This document shows, piece after piece, positions 37,401-49,500 of a stretch of 64,000 nucleotides of DNA. A model generated the notes under the pieces. The model worked only from the letters and a program-made list of their open reading frames with translations. It was not told the origin of the DNA and searched no databases. Location: the NCBI RefSeq assembly GCF_000247815.1, contig NC_021671.1, positions 23,020,340 to 23,084,339 of the forward strand. Direction: 5' to 3'. This DNA comes from Ficedula albicollis (taxonomy: Eukaryota > Chordata > Aves > Passeriformes > Muscicapidae). The position numbers and the translations under genes were made by a program. Each line of letters opens with the position of its first letter. Within the stretch, counting starts at the first letter, position 1.

Positions 37401-40180
37401 ATAGAAATGTCTGAGAATAAGTATTTGCATTAGGTTCTTCCACTGAGTCTTTCTAGATCTTTGTGGTGTTCAGTACTTGCACTGCCCACCAACACAGTGG
37501 GAGCAGCCTGAATGCAACTGTGGAGGCAGGCAAAGGGCATGGGGTCATTGAATAGCAGAGGAATTTCACAGAATCACAAGATATGCTTAGCTGGAAGGAA
37601 CCTACAGGGATCACTGAATTCAACATCCAGCCCTGCACAGAGCATCCCCATGAGTCATGCCATGTGCCCCAGAGTATTGTCCAAACACTTGAACTCTGTC
37701 AGGTTTAGTGCAGACAGCACTTGAGGTGAGAGGCCACTCAAGCACAGAGCAGTTTGGGACAATCCCCTCCCTTGCCTGGCTGGTAATATTGTGCCTGATG
37801 CAATCCAGGACATGGCTGGCATTAAATAACCATAGTTAGATTGCTTTGACAGTATTTATACAAAAAAAAATATAAAAAATTACTCACTATAAAACTTTTG
37901 TGTCAACCCTTCTGAAATGTGAAAATTCCCCACATGTATGAAATATTTCAAATGTAGACTAACTCTGCTGACTTGATCAGTCACTGAAAGGACTGATCAT
38001 TTCCCATTATTTAACCTAGTAAGGATAAACAAATCAAGAAAGTCCAGACAAAAAAAAAACAAAACCAACCTGCATACAGTTTACTGTAAACTAAATATTA
38101 TATTTACATATAAATAAAGTGATGGGATTTTACCTGATCTTATAGGATATCTCCCTGTCAGGAAAGCTGCCCTGCTTGGAGTACAAAGTGGAGATGCTGC
38201 TATATGCTGAGTAAGTGTCACTCCTTCCTCTGCTAGCCTGTCAATATTAGGGGTCCTGGAAAAACACAGCAGGTGAAAAAAAAATGCACAGAGATGATTA
38301 TTTGGATACAGGACGGTAAGCACAAGGCATCTGAGGCAAGAACTATCAGGAAAATCCAGTTAAAATTTATTGTATGTAAATTATACAAAGCGTGGTGGGG
38401 TTGCAATTCCAAATATTATCATGTCAAATTTTTTTACATTAGGTGTCTGAACAGAGGCATCATAATATTGCAGCAAAATTCTTTTTTCTCACTTTCTTCT
38501 ATTCTTCATGGCCAGTGTTAAACTGCAACATCTGGACATTAATATTGCAATTCTTTTTAATCTGTTCCTTGACCAGAACTGTAATTTTACAACCTTTTTG
38601 CTTCAGTAATGAGGGCAAGAGAGATGAGAGAAAGGCTGTGCTTCCTTGCTCCCTACTTGGTGGCTCTTCTGTCTCTCCCCAGCAAAAGCTTTTTGGGGTA
38701 GGGATAATGTCATGTGGTGCTATAAGCTATTAGAAGACATTCAAATTATTATGACTCTGTGTTATGCTTTATATTAACAATATCTACATGTCTGACATGA
38801 TTATGTCTGGTATATTAGACCCAGGGGCACAACCTAGCTTCCATATCTGTATGGGAAACTTGTCTGTGACCTGGCTTATCATGCAGATTAAAATTGGTTC
38901 TTGCAGGAAGAAATCCTGTGTCCTTGGTTCTACAGATATAAATTACTAATGCAGACTGGCCAGCAGCTGCAGCATGCTCTAATAGCTCTCTGACCCTGGA
39001 GATTAATGATTGTGACCTCAAGGCACACTAGTGCTCCCATCATCTAAGTCTGAATAATCAGAAACACTAATTTTCCAATTGAATTATTTTCTATCTGTAA
39101 AGTCACCTACTGATAACAATCAGTAAGATGAAAATTCATCACATTCCAAAAATCTAATTCCAAATTCTCCCAGCAGAGAGTATAGATTTTGAGGTCATTC
39201 TGGCGCTGTGAGGGGAGTGATCCAAGCATCAATGTTGTATGTATTTTCCCCTGTTTAAAACCAGAAGCTCTAACTTGAATTTTATTTTTTTCTTAGTTAC
39301 GAGAAGATTTTACTTCTAACTAACATCAGCAGGAACAAGAGCATTTAACATTTGACTGAACAGTGCTTTTAGTCTGAATGTTTTATTTAACTTTGCTAAA
39401 AACTGTGCACCACTGAAACACAATGGCTGGATATCACTTGCTCTGTTTACACAACCATCACATCTAAGCTGGTAGCAAGAAACATCCCGGGGCACACTGA
39501 TGCATTATTCAACTATATTAACATTTGTTTTAATTAATATATTGACTACTGTATGAAGATAAATTAAGGGCAAGTATCAGGTCTTTATTTCTAACTAGTT
39601 AACAACAAGCTTGTCCCAAATCATGAGTGCTTCAAAATATGTTTAATTCATAGTACTTGTGTCATGTATATTCTAGAAGAAAATTGTTGATTATGCTTTA
39701 GTTCTCTAGGGCTACCCTTATTTGGTTTTTTGCTCAGTCCTCTGTTTATAATGCAACTTTTTAGAAGGATAAATGAGTTAGCTAAGTCTTTGGTCAAAAA
39801 CAGAAAAGATGGATTGAATATTCAAATCTCTAGAAAAAATATAAATGAGTTAGCTAAGTCTTTGGTCAAAAAAAAGAAAAGATGGATTGAATATTCCAAT
39901 CTCTAGAAAAAAATATTAACTTTGGTTACTCATAAAAAACTTAATCAAACCTCTAAATGTTCTGGCATTTTTAGTCTTAAAAATCCACTGAAAACTAAAT
40001 ATAAAGCTATGACTCCACCAAATTATCATCCTACCTTAAGGTTCTGTTCCCATAACATCCCAGGTCTCCAATACCAAGATCATCAGCCATCAGTAAAATT
40101 ATATTGGGCTTTGAAACACTGTGTGTTTTGACACTGTTTATGGCACACTGGCAAATTATTAGAAGTAAAAGGGGCCCCAT
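22311..40180 (-). CDS. STS: Steroid sulfatase, 5' part of gene (5 coding exons, incomplete)
   Basis: Joining 40180-40035, 38255-38134, 35297-35175, 29421-28998 and 22447-22311 gives one open frame of about 317 codons. Seen: signal sequence (residues 1-16), MADD at 31-34, CTPSR at 73-77, GRYPIRSG at 83-90, GKWHLG at 131-136, two hydrophobic helices near 184-206 and 212-235, HVH at 286-288 and VEEMDW near 310-315. Known of the family: STS is an ER-membrane arylsulfatase that hydrolyses 3-beta-hydroxysteroid sulfates. It uses calcium and a formylglycine made from the Cys of CTPSR. In human STS the equivalent residues are numbered two higher. Both human N-glycosylation sequons are present (N45-R-T, N257-L-T). 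The [10 protein letters not shown] and [12 protein letters not shown] segments favour STS over ARSD, ARSL or ARSH. The C-terminal half, with the remaining calcium ligands, is not in the window. All splice sites are GT-AG and I see no frameshift. Confidence 0.88.
22448..25364. other. STS intron 4, left part
   Basis: AT-rich, no gene recognised. It holds small AT repeats such as tacctatatacat near 23810 and 23857, and tatatgtatatat near 24210. Confidence 0.5.
25365..25494. repeat. Tandem duplication, 2 x 65 bp
   Basis: cacttaagtggcacagttg to ggacaagctc is repeated with one clear substitution (ggaaggaac versus ggaaagaac). It overlaps the start of a CR1 fragment. Confidence 0.93.
25385..25735 (+). 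mobile_element. CR1 LINE fragment, end of reverse-transcriptase ORF
   Basis: The plus strand reads, in broken frames, the conserved tail of CR1 ORF2: cctggacaagctggagagc, aacaaggccaagtgcaa and gagaaggacttaggggtg, then gcatgaccagcaggc. The frame is disrupted, so it is inactive. Its orientation is opposite to the CR1 piece that follows directly. Confidence 0.78.
25738..26095 (-). mobile_element. CR1 LINE 3' fragment
   Basis: cctgttccagtgcttcacc, aaacctgcctcctttcag, caagatactggaaggctgc and ggtccacatcttttttgtg are typical of CR1 3' regions read antisense. Minus strand, lacking the extreme 3' end. Confidence 0.82.
26381..26760 (-). mobile_element. CR1 LINE endonuclease-domain remnant
   Basis: In two minus-strand frames I read [17 protein letters not shown] and then [20 protein letters not shown], which resemble the CR1 ORF2 apurinic endonuclease domain. 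The frames are shifted relative to each other, so this is a dead copy. It may belong to the same insertion as 25738-26095, with the reverse-transcriptase part deleted. Confidence 0.8.
26781..27040. repeat. Tandem duplication, 2 x 130 bp
   Basis: aattactgagaaacagc to gaaaatgaatatat occurs at 26781-26910 and 26911-27040, differing at about one base (aataagta versus aataggta). Confidence 0.95.
27041..27180. repeat. Tandem duplication, 2 x 70 bp
   Basis: attcatacacattgtatat to gttgaagac/t is repeated at 27041-27110 and 27111-27180 with about three substitutions. It directly abuts the 130-bp duplication. Confidence 0.95.
27181..28997. other. STS intron 4, right part
   Basis: No gene or repeat family recognised in this AT-rich stretch. 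Confidence 0.5.
28998..29421 (-). CDS. STS: STS coding exon 4, catalytic Lys/His and membrane hairpin
   Basis: 424 bases encode the end of Gly131 to Glu271 plus two bases of codon 272. It opens with KWHLG; Lys132 and His134 match human Lys134 and His136 of the sulfate-binding site. CHHPLSHGF and [13 protein letters not shown] follow. Two strongly hydrophobic stretches, about residues 184-206 and 212-235, match the pair of antiparallel helices that anchor STS in the ER membrane. N257-L-T is a conserved glycosylation sequon. The acceptor is tttttttgtag and the donor is AG|gtaggt. This is the longest exon found, as expected for STS. Confidence 0.92.
30203..30348. repeat. Tandem duplication, 2 x 73 bp
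   Basis: ctgattatggtaagtatc to cttatgcatt(c/g) at 30203-30275 and 30276-30348, with about two substitutions. Confidence 0.94.
32702..32868. repeat. Tandem repeat, 69-bp unit, two copies plus a partial third
   Basis: atttgaagtacacagcaa to gacagattttaag is repeated at 32702 and 32771. A third partial copy (catatggtattaacacgg) follows at about 32839. Confidence 0.92.
35175..35297 (-). CDS. STS: STS coding exon 3
   Basis: 123 bases: 2 bases finish Gly90, 40 codons run from [10 protein letters not shown] to GYATALI, and 1 base starts Gly131. The segment [16 protein letters not shown] is the conserved stretch just after the active site in STS and its paralogues. The acceptor is attgtatttag and the donor is G|gtaaaa. 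The introns on either side are about 2.8 kb and 5.8 kb. Confidence 0.88.
35298..38133. other. STS intron 2
   Basis: About 2.8 kb, containing one CR1 fragment (37567-37830) and otherwise unremarkable AT-rich sequence. Confidence 0.65.
37567..37830 (-). mobile_element. CR1 LINE 3' fragment
   Basis: ttcacagaatcacaagatat and gctggaaggaacctacaggg mark the CR1 3' end read antisense. agtattgtccaaacacttg and cccctcccttgcctggctgg follow. Minus strand, so same orientation as STS, inside intron 2. Confidence 0.87.
38134..38255 (-). CDS. STS: STS coding exon 2, active-site formylglycine exon
   Basis: 122 bases with phases matching its neighbours: 1 base completes Arg49, then 40 codons, then 1 base. It encodes [17 protein letters not shown] and then [23 protein letters not shown] followed by TGR is the sulfatase signature; its Cys (residue 73, human 75) is converted to formylglycine by the ER enzyme SUMF1, and the Arg (77) stabilises it. 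The acceptor (tttttccag) and donor (G|gtaaaa) are both strong. Intron 1 is about 1.8 kb. Confidence 0.9.
39773..39910. repeat. Short tandem duplication, about 70-bp unit
   Basis: The segment aaatgagttagctaagtc onward is repeated at about 39773 and 39843, differing by small changes in an A-run. It sits at the left edge of the 1201-bp duplication, inside STS intron 1. Confidence 0.85.
40035..40180 (-). CDS. STS: STS first coding exon, proximal copy
   Basis: Encodes residues 1-48 and two bases of codon 49. It starts [12 protein letters not shown], a hydrophobic signal sequence, and continues to [16 protein letters not shown], where the two Asp match the calcium-binding pair of human STS. N45-R-T is a conserved glycosylation sequon. 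The start ATG (40180-40178) has A at -3 and G at +4, a good Kozak context. A donor GT follows at 40034-40033. An acceptor-like AG lies 7 bases before the ATG (40189-40188), so an upstream 5' untranslated or coding exon is possible. The exon is present again 1201 bp upstream of the gene direction, at 41236-41381. Confidence 0.88.
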
Positions 40181-41235
40181 CTTCTTCCTGGTGTGCAAGA
40201 ACAGGTGGAAAATATAATAAATAGATTGTTAATCTAATTTGTTCTTATTATCACATTTTGCGTAATAAAAGAAAAAAAGATTGAATACTTTTAGTTGGCT
40301 TTCTTTTTCCTTTAAAGTTTTTAAAAACATTTTCTCTTTTATACTTCTTAAAAATACAAATACATATTTAAGTATATGGCTAATTTTTCCTTCCATTCCT
40401 TTACACAGATGAAGCCTTTAAATAGAGACAAATAAAGAACTAACTACAACTTCAGTGGCAATTTTGCATATACACATGCACTATATAGCAATAAATCATA
40501 AGAGTTAACAATTGTTAGGTTTTTTTTCTTTTGGTTTTTTTGTGCTTCTTTGGTTTTGGGTTTTTTTTTTGGTTTGTTTTTTCTAGCTACGAATGTTATC
40601 TGAGAAACACAATCTGAAATCGTTTAGGACCAAAACCTCCAAGGCTCACTGCAGAAAAAAAAAGTTAATCAATTTCACCAATGAAGTAAATGTCTGAATT
40701 TCTTTTCAGCAACAGGGGAAAAAACCCCAAAAAAACAGCCGAAGTTCTTGGAAAAGAATAAATATTATGGAAAAGAGGGTGAAGAGATGCACTATGAAAT
40801 TATTGTAAGGAGTATGTTAAAGAAAAGGCTCTTCACAAACATTATAAATACCAAGGTCTACAGCAAAATCAATTAAAAATATTTGATATCATATCATAAT
40901 GTTCTATAAACAATGCTCATACCATATCCAACCTAAAACAGGAAGAAGGATGTATTGTACACAATACAACATATCATTATAAACTTTTGTGGTAAAAGCA
41001 GAGTATTTGCAGATGTACATGATATGAATGCTATTTTACCTTAATCAGAACTTGCCATATCTATGTGTTAAACTGCACTGACCATGCTTGAATATTCCAA
41101 TCTCTAGAAAAAAATATTAACTTTGGTTACTCATAAAAAACTTAATCAAACCTCTAAATGTTCTGGCATTTTTAGTCTTAAAAATCCACTGAAAACTAAA
41201 TATAAAGCTATGACTCCACCAAATTATCATCCTAC

Positions 41236-41381
41236 CTTAAGGTTCTGTTCCCATAACATCCCAGGTCTCCAATACCAAGATCATCAGCCATCAGTAAAAT
41301 TATATTGGGCTTTGAAACACTGTGTGTTTTGACACTGTTTATGGCACACTGGCAAATTATTAGAAGTAAAAGGGGCCCCAT
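41236..41381 (-). CDS. STS: Second copy of STS first coding exon, in tandem duplication
   Basis: Its coding sequence is identical to the exon at 40035-40180, with the same ATG, donor and upstream acceptor-like AG. It lies in the distal unit of a 1201-bp direct duplication. Measured from the acceptor-like AG, the exon is 153 bases (51 codons) and keeps frame, so including both copies would insert a second signal-like segment without a frameshift. The near-identity of the whole unit, introns included, points to an assembly duplicate or a very recent event. It should not be counted as an extra exon without read support. Confidence 0.5.
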
Positions 41382-42288
41382 CTTCTTCCTGGTGTGCAAG
41401 AACAGGTGGAAAATATAATAAATAGATTGTTAATCTAATTTGTTCTTATTATTACATTTTGCGTAATAAAAGAAAAAAAGATTGAATACTTTTAGTTGGC
41501 TTTCTTTTTCCTTTAAAGTTTTTAAAAACATTTTCTCTTTTATACTTCTTAAAAATACAAATACATATTTAAGTATATGGCTAATTTTTCCTTCCATTCC
41601 TTTACACAGATGAAGCCTTTAAATAGAGACAAATAAAGAACTAACTACAACTTCAGTGGCAATTTTGCATATACACATGCACTATATAGCAATAAATCAT
41701 AAGAGTTAACAATTGTTAGGTTTTTTTTCTTTTGGTTTTTTTGTGCTTCTTTGGTTTTGGGTTTTTTTTTTGGTTTGTTTTTTCTAGCTACGAATGTTAT
41801 CTGAGAAACACAATCTGAAATCGTTTAGGACCAAAACCTCCAAGGCTCACTGCAGAAAAAAAAAGTTAATCAATTTCACCAATGAAGTAAATGTCTGAAT
41901 TTCTTTTCAGCAACAGGGGAAAAAAACCCAAAAAAACAGCCGAAGTTCTTGGAAAAGAATAAATATTATGGAAAAGAGGGTGAAGAGATGCACTATGAAA
42001 TTATTGTAAGGAGTATGTTAAAGAAAAGGCTCTTCACAAACATTATAAATACCAAGATCTACAGCAAAATCAATTAAAAATATTTGATATCATATCATAA
42101 TGTTCTATAAACAATGCTCATACCATATCCAACCTAAAACAGGAAGAAGGATGTATTGTACACAATACAACATATCATTATAAACTTTTGTGGTAAAAGC
42201 AGAGTATTTGCAGATGTACATGATATGAATGCTATTTTACCTTAATCAGAACTTGCCATATCTATGTGTTAAACTGCACTGACCATGC

Positions 42289-44997
42289 CCTGGATGAAAC
42301 TGAGTGCCTTCAGGCTCTAATGGACTGTGCCAGGCATACACATCAAAAAGAACAGAGACTCTCTTCTGTCTCTTAGTAAAATTCCCATCTTTTCTGGATG
42401 CAGGCAGCCTTTTCAAAATGCAGGCGAGGCATGAATCACACCTGCCCTCTTCATTATTCTTGGACAAGAAGTGGAAGAAACCAGGACTAAGGCAGAAATT
42501 TGTAGGTGAAAGCGTAGAAAAAGGAGTAGAGACAATTTCCAGAGAAATGGAGACAAATGGTCAAGAAAGAAAAATATTGTAAATCAATGAGTTATGGTAG
42601 ACAAAAGTAATTGGAGAGAAAATAAAGAAGTCATAACTGAAAGACCTGGTACAAAGAGACTAGACATCAAGGGAGACAGATTCACAAAGAAATGAGGTGG
42701 GTAAAATTATTTGTAGAGGAGCCAAAACAGGCAGAAGTAGAAGAGTTTACTCTGACTTTAATAGCAAGAATGGAAGTTGAGAACCAGCTGGAATGAGAAC
42801 TGCAGGCAGAAATGAAGAGAAATGGTGGAGGAATAAAGAAACTGGAAGGGATGAAAGTGAACAGGAAAACAAAACTGAGGAACAGAGGCGAGAGAGAACT
42901 GGGAATGTCTGGGAGGAAAGAGCTGAGGAGTTATGATTACGGTAAATGAAGACAACTGATTGGAAAGAACCTGGGAAAATAAGATTTGGGACTAACATAA
43001 GTGAGAAGAGATCCAAACAGGCTGGGACTTCTGATTCCCAAATTCATTATTGCTGTTCTGCCAGAAAGTATAGGTGCAAAGAGGGCTTTAACTCTTTTAG
43101 TGCTAGTTCACATACAGACAAAACACTAATAAGTATATTAGCTATTTTTTACTGCTTAAGGTACATTTTATAAACACTTTGGTGACAATAGTTCCGCTTA
43201 GACTTAATCCAGACGCCTCTAAAGATCCCAGCCTTATCACTGCAGTATATTGTTAATTTGTTTATCCCATGGGAAGCAATCTAGTTCATTTCAGACATGG
43301 AAAATAAATACACAAACTGTAAGTCTAAAAGAGTAAATGCATTTCTGCACAGGATGCATCTATCTTCATCAAATAACCATACTAATAAAGCTGTGTAACA
43401 CCTACCTTTCTTACCTGAAAAGATAAATAAATGTGATTTGCTTCCCAGCATTCCAAGAGAACAATTAAAACCCAAACTAACCCAAGAGGACAAGAACAAA
43501 CTGCTGCCAGATCTGTTCCTACTCTTATGTTCAGACTGCAAAAATCTCAAAGGCCAATGGCAATGGGCATGTTGAAAAAGGGGACATTTTATGTTGGCAA
43601 CATAATGTAGAGAGTTGCATGGATGCTTGCAAGATATGCAGAAGGTAGCCTCCACTTCTCATTTTGTAAATCAGCCAAAAGTTGAGTTATTGAAGGTTGT
43701 CTCTGATAACAATATTGCTGGATACTTCTCTACTCTGAAGGATTATCTGTAGATACTCTCACACACTGAGCTATTTGCCTTCACCTGATATCATGTCCCT
43801 GAAGTGAAATCAACAAGGAAACAGGGAAAAGAAATAATCCAAACAACGATGATTTCTCTGGTGTACTCTTTCTGCAGCTGATTTTCATGAGTCTTGAAAG
43901 GATGTGCATAGAAAGCAAGAAAAATCAGATGGATGAAATTGAGTGGAACAGACAACAGCAAAGAAATTCAAAGGAGCTAAACGGGAAGGACGTGAGAAGA
44001 ATGAAGCTCTGAGAATGCTGAAGGCTGTCTGTATTACACCAGGGTTTCTCCTGGTGAAAACATAGGCATGGGTAGACCTAACACGAAAATGGTAACACAA
44101 AATCAGATGAAACTTCCAGCTAACTCTTTCCTCTCTGTTCAGAGCCAATTCAAATGCTTAAGAAAAGATTGAAAAAAAAAAAAAAACCCTGGCAAAAAAT
44201 TTCTTTTACTAGCACACCCTTTTAGCTCTTGGCAGTCAGCATTAAAGGCATTTTGGAGAGGAGAATATTGCAATGAATATTTCTCCATGGATCTTTTAAC
44301 CTTCATGGATTTGTTACAGTCTATTTGTAATTAATTGACTCTTGGTTTGGGTCTTTTTTTGCACTGAAACTATTTGATTTTATTTTTCTACTTCCATAAC
44401 ACTCTTTAGACGTTTCTTCAGTAGGAATCAGCTTTGAAGGCTTATGTTCCACATTCATCTGGCAACATTTTTCCTTCTTTTTTGCATGTGGGGCACATAT
44501 GTGCAAGTTTTAACCTCTGCTTCACTTTCCCCTTGATATAATATATTTATTATATATATAATATATATTATATAAAAGTAACTTCTTCCTTTCTAAGGTA
44601 GCTGATAAATTGAATAGATTCAAGAGGCGCTTCATCTCCTACAACAACAGCCACAATAAGAATTTATATTTCACATATCCTATTTCAACTTACCATACTT
44701 TAATCACTGTATAGGAACCTATAGATATGCATACATATACACACAGATGTGTCAATATGCACATACACACATGTATGTGGGGCATTAACATATCCTACTT
44801 TTTCTACATACCTCCAAACTGTATTTTTGGGATTCTAATACATATTTTCTATTAGCATGAAAAAAAACCCAAAGTATAAATGCGTAAGAACAAATGAACG
44901 AAAGAAAAGCCCCAAACAGATACAATCCACTATTTCACCAAATATTTCTTTTAAGTTTTCATTTTCTTCATTAAAAAATGCTGGTCAAAGAATTGTC
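42289..44997. other. Region upstream of STS exon 1, no feature recognised
   Basis: Purine-rich patches occur at 42470-42950. No CpG-rich promoter or 5' untranslated exon could be identified. An AT palindromic repeat sits near 44537-44575. Confidence 0.5.
44537..44575. repeat. AT-rich palindromic microsatellite
   Basis: Alternating tatatatataat-type sequence, largely self-complementary and able to extrude as a cruciform. Confidence 0.8.
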
Positions 44998-45437
<440 letters not shown>

Positions 45438-45438
<1 letters not shown>

Positions 45439-46565
45439 TCATAGAATTATAGAATATCCTAAGTTGGGGACCTACAATGATCATCAAAATCCAACTCCTG
45501 GCCCTGAACAGGACTATTCCCAAGAATTGCATTATGTGCCCAAGAGTATTGTCCAAATACTTCCTGAACTCTGTCAGGCTTAGTGCTGTGCCCACTTCCC
45601 TGGGGAGCCTGTTCCAGTGCCATTGTCCAAATACTTCGTGAACTCTGTCAGGCTTAGTGCTGTGCCCACTTCCCTGGGGAGCCTGTTCCAGTGCCCAATC
45701 ATCCTCTGGTGAAGAACTTTTTCTAATATCCAACATAAACCTCTCCTGACACAACTTCAGGCCATTCTCTCAAGTCCTGTCACTGATGACCACAGAGCAG
45801 CAATCAGTGCCTGCTCCTCCTCTTCCCCTCCTGAGGAAGTTTTAACTGCAATGAGGTCTTCCCTCAGTCTCCCCTTCTCCAGGACGAACAAACCAATTGA
45901 CCTCAGCCGCTCCTCACATGACTTCCCCTCAAGGCCCTTCATCATATTTATTGTCCTCCTTTGGACACTCTCTAATAGTTTAATGTCTTCCTTTCATTGT
46001 GACACCCAGAGCTGCCCCCAGCCCTGGAGGTGAGGCTGCCCCAGCTCAGAGCAGAGCAGGACAATCCCCTCCCTTGCCCAGCTGGCCATGCTGTGCCTGA
46101 TGTCCCCAGGACAGGGCTGGCTCTCCTGGCTCCAGGGCTCTGCTGGCTCATGTTCAACTTGTCACTGACCAGGATTCCCAGGTCCCTTGCCTGCACTGAT
46201 CTCCAGCCTCTCCTTCCCCAGTCTGTCCATACATTCAGGGTTGCCCCACCCCATATGCAGGATCTGGCACCTGCCCTTGTTGAACTTCATATGGTTGGTG
46301 ATTTCCCTGTCCTCTAATTTATTGAGGTATCTGCAGGGCTTCTCTGCCTTCAAGGGAGTGAACAGCTCCTCCCAATTTAGCATCATAGCCAAGTTCATTT
46401 AGTACAAACATTTCCAGTCCTGCATTGTTTATGAAGATGTTGAAGAGTACTGGAGCTAAGATGGAGCCCTGTGGAACCCCATTAGTGACAGGTAACCAGT
46501 CTGATGTCACCTCATTCCCTATAACCCTTTGCACCTGACCCATGAGCCAGTTGCTCACCTGTCAC
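45438..46565 (-). mobile_element. CR1 LINE, 5'-truncated, with reverse-transcriptase remnant
   Basis: Starts at tcatagaattatagaat, the CR1 3' tail read antisense, and runs 1.1 kb. Farther in, the minus strand encodes NGVPQGSILAPVLFNIFINN (about 46425-46490), the conserved reverse-transcriptase stretch. SDKLNMSQQ and KFNKGRCQILHMGWGNPE lie nearer the 3' side. Several frame breaks make it inactive. It contains a 74-bp tandem duplication. Confidence 0.93.
45548..45695. repeat. Tandem duplication, 2 x 74 bp, within CR1
   Basis: attgtccaaatacttc to gttccagtgcc at 45548-45621 and 45622-45695, one substitution (cctgaac versus cgtgaac). Confidence 0.95.
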
Positions 46566-49500
46566 ATGATGCATTTATCCAACTGTGTGCTGGATAATCA
46601 TCTGACTACTACAGACATATGCATCTTTACAGGAACAATTAAATGAAAGTCTTTCAAACATCTCTTCCCAACTGAATCCTCTCAGCATTTTTATTAACTT
46701 TGATTAAGCAATTTATCTGTAAACTAGTCTTTTAATATAACAGAACCCTTTGAGAAAATGCTTAATATACTTTATCCTTGAAGGTACAGTATTTTCTGAT
46801 GAAATAAGCAACATTTAAAGATACTGACCTCATTAAAAAATGCTGTGCTATCCTTAAGCAGTATGCAAAAAAGGAAAGAAAATTACCTAGCTTAACCGAA
46901 TGCTTGAATTCCAAAAATTGCTCTGAAGCCATAAAAAATCACAATGTAAACAAAATAGAGAAAACCTTGCCCTCCAAAAGATTCTGCAGAGAAATTTATT
47001 CAGCTTAGTGAGAAACAAACAAAAAAAATAGTAAGCTTTTAAATTTAAAGACATGGCAAAGTAATATTATGTGTAATTGATTATTTTTGGGTGTTAATTT
47101 AAGATTGCTAAATTCTCTGAATTCCTCTTTTACAAGTCGGTAACATCTGCTGAATCTTTGACGCAATATAACTGCTTTCCTGAAACTTTTCATTATATTT
47201 CAGTATGCATCTTAACTATATACATATATGAAAATCTGTACTTAATTGACTAAAAGTTGTCTCATTGCAGCAATGAAATTTCACTTAATATAAGCTGGGA
47301 AAAACATTAAAACAAATAATCATGTTTCTTAAGGTCAAATAATTCTTGAATCTGAATTAAACAGAGATGAAGCCACAGAGCCCTTATCAGATCTAATTTT
47401 AGTTTAGGTATCTTTTTAAAATGGTCTCTCAAGAATTTTCTATTTTCGTCTCAACTAAATTACAGAACTTAAAAGCAGCATTAACAAATAATAAACATTC
47501 TTTCTGGTAGCAAATTATAACCTGAATGGACTGAAATACAATCTTTTGTGATATAATATCATTCTTTTATTTGTAACAAAAATCCTACATTATTAGATAC
47601 ACACATGAGAGCACATACATTTTACCCTACTACTGCTTCACAATATTCTCCATTATCCAAACACTCATTAAAAAGTTGATTTTGCTTATGGGCTCTGGTC
47701 AGCAATGTAAGAAAAAGATCCTTGAGATAAGACAGGTAACAATATTATTTGCCAGTTATGCACCATCCTGAGAACGAAAAATCTTAAAAAAAAAAAAACA
47801 AAAAACATATAATATCATTCTTTTATTTGTAACAAAAATCCTACATTATTAGATACACACATGAGAGCACATACATTTTACCCTACTACTGCTTCACAAT
47901 ATTCTCCATTATCCAAACACTCATTAAAAAGTTGATTTTGCTTATGGGCTCTGGTCAGCAATGTAAGAAAAAGATCCTTGAGATAAGACAGGTAACAATA
48001 TTATTTGCCAGTTATGCACCATCCTGAGACCGAAAAATCTTAAAAAAAAAAAACAAAAAAACAATTATGAGTAATTAACCATTAGCAACTATGTCACATC
48101 TCTTCCTGGATAGATATAAGTATCCAAAACAATTAAAAGAAATTTTTCTTATATACTTCGAAGGCTTAGCTAAATTCAGTCAAGATATTGTTTTGAAAGA
48201 TGCTGAGTCAGGGTTTTTTTAATATTCACAGATGTTGAGTGAAATGATTATTTTTGACAGTGTCTTCCTCAGGAATGTCAAACGGACAAGCGGAAGAACT
48301 TATGTGCCCAAAATTTTGCACTTTAGAGTTATGCAAGCAGATAAGGACTGTAAAGTTCTGCAAGACTGTGACTCTTATATATAAAATTAACAGTTTGGTT
48401 ACATCCATTTGAACTAGACAACATAGAAACCACAGCTTCATCTCACTGACTGGTTACAAAATCTTCACCTTTGCCTAACTGCAGCCAAACTAGTCTCCTT
48501 TGAGTTTTCATTCATATTCATTGCAGTGTTTTAAAAAAAATTAAAGAGAAGTTCTAATTGCAAGTAACATTGGACTAAAACACTCAACTTCACCAACACA
48601 CTGCCTCCATAGGGATAGTACACAGATCTGAAGGTTGGTATTTAAGTCCTGCTGTAAGTCATTGAAAGGACAGTAGCACAACCAGCCACTTAACATTGAA
48701 TTTTATTTCTCAATTTGAAAGCAGTTTCTAAACCCTTTCCACTGAAATGGTAGCCTTTGAATGCCTATCAGAAGAAAACATGAAACCAAACAGAAAAAAA
48801 ACCAAACAAAAACAAACCCAAACAACTTAACCCCAACCAAAACCCACCTCTCTCCCTTGAATTAGTTAATGGAATCTTCTGGAGTCTGCCAAGATCAAAG
48901 CTTTGGATTTTATAATACCATGTTCTTCTACCTATAATCACTTTTCTAGACAGAGTGGTTTACCAGAGAAAATTGCAGGGAAATGGCCAGTTAATTTTAA
49001 GTTGCTACATAAAGCTAGCAAGTAACACATCAACAAAATGACCCAATCTTATGCTATTTCCAAAATGATGCTTCATTTAAAGAATAAAAGCATTTGAATT
49101 AGTTTGTTCTCAAAGAGTTACTATTTTTATATCAGTTGTATTGTTATTTATACTTCCATTATGATAACACTTAAGGACTCTCAATATAGCTGATTGTACC
49201 AGATAGAAAAATTAAGACAAAACTAAATTCAACCAGTAGTGATTTTACCCTTGTAGAATTTAAGTACCTATATGGCCCACAGCAAATTGGCACTCAGGGT
49301 ACAAACCAATCCATGTGAATTTATTCATCTTTAAATTAGGCATTTAGTCTGAGCTAATTACCTAGCTTTCCTTTTAATTAATAGGAACATACAGGCACCT
49401 TAAAAATTTCTTGTTAAGACTGGTATAAATAAATTTTGGAAGAGATGCTCGTGACCTTTTTCCACAGACTAGAAAGCCTTAAAACCTAGTTTAGACTAGA

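Larger units (their letters stand above)
39887..42288. repeat. Direct tandem duplication, 2 x 1201 bp, containing an STS exon
   Basis: Units 39887-41087 and 41088-42288 abut with no spacer. They start at ttgaatattccaat and end at cactgaccatgc. They differ at only a few bases, for example a C/T in an ATTA/C-rich stretch near 40252 versus 41453, and G/A near 40856 versus 42057. Each unit contains the first STS coding exon, its donor and about 0.9 kb of upstream sequence. Confidence 0.95.

Noticed and set aside
22311..40180. Identity as ARSD, ARSL or ARSH rather than STS
   Set aside because: The paralogues share the catalytic motifs, but the NLRDCKPG segment, the SRxGVFLF segment and the [10 protein letters not shown] segment are closest to STS as I know it. 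A phylogeny with bird sulfatases would settle it.
39922..41332. Two identical 69-codon plus-strand open frames
   Set aside because: They are antisense to the duplicated STS first coding exon and its intron.
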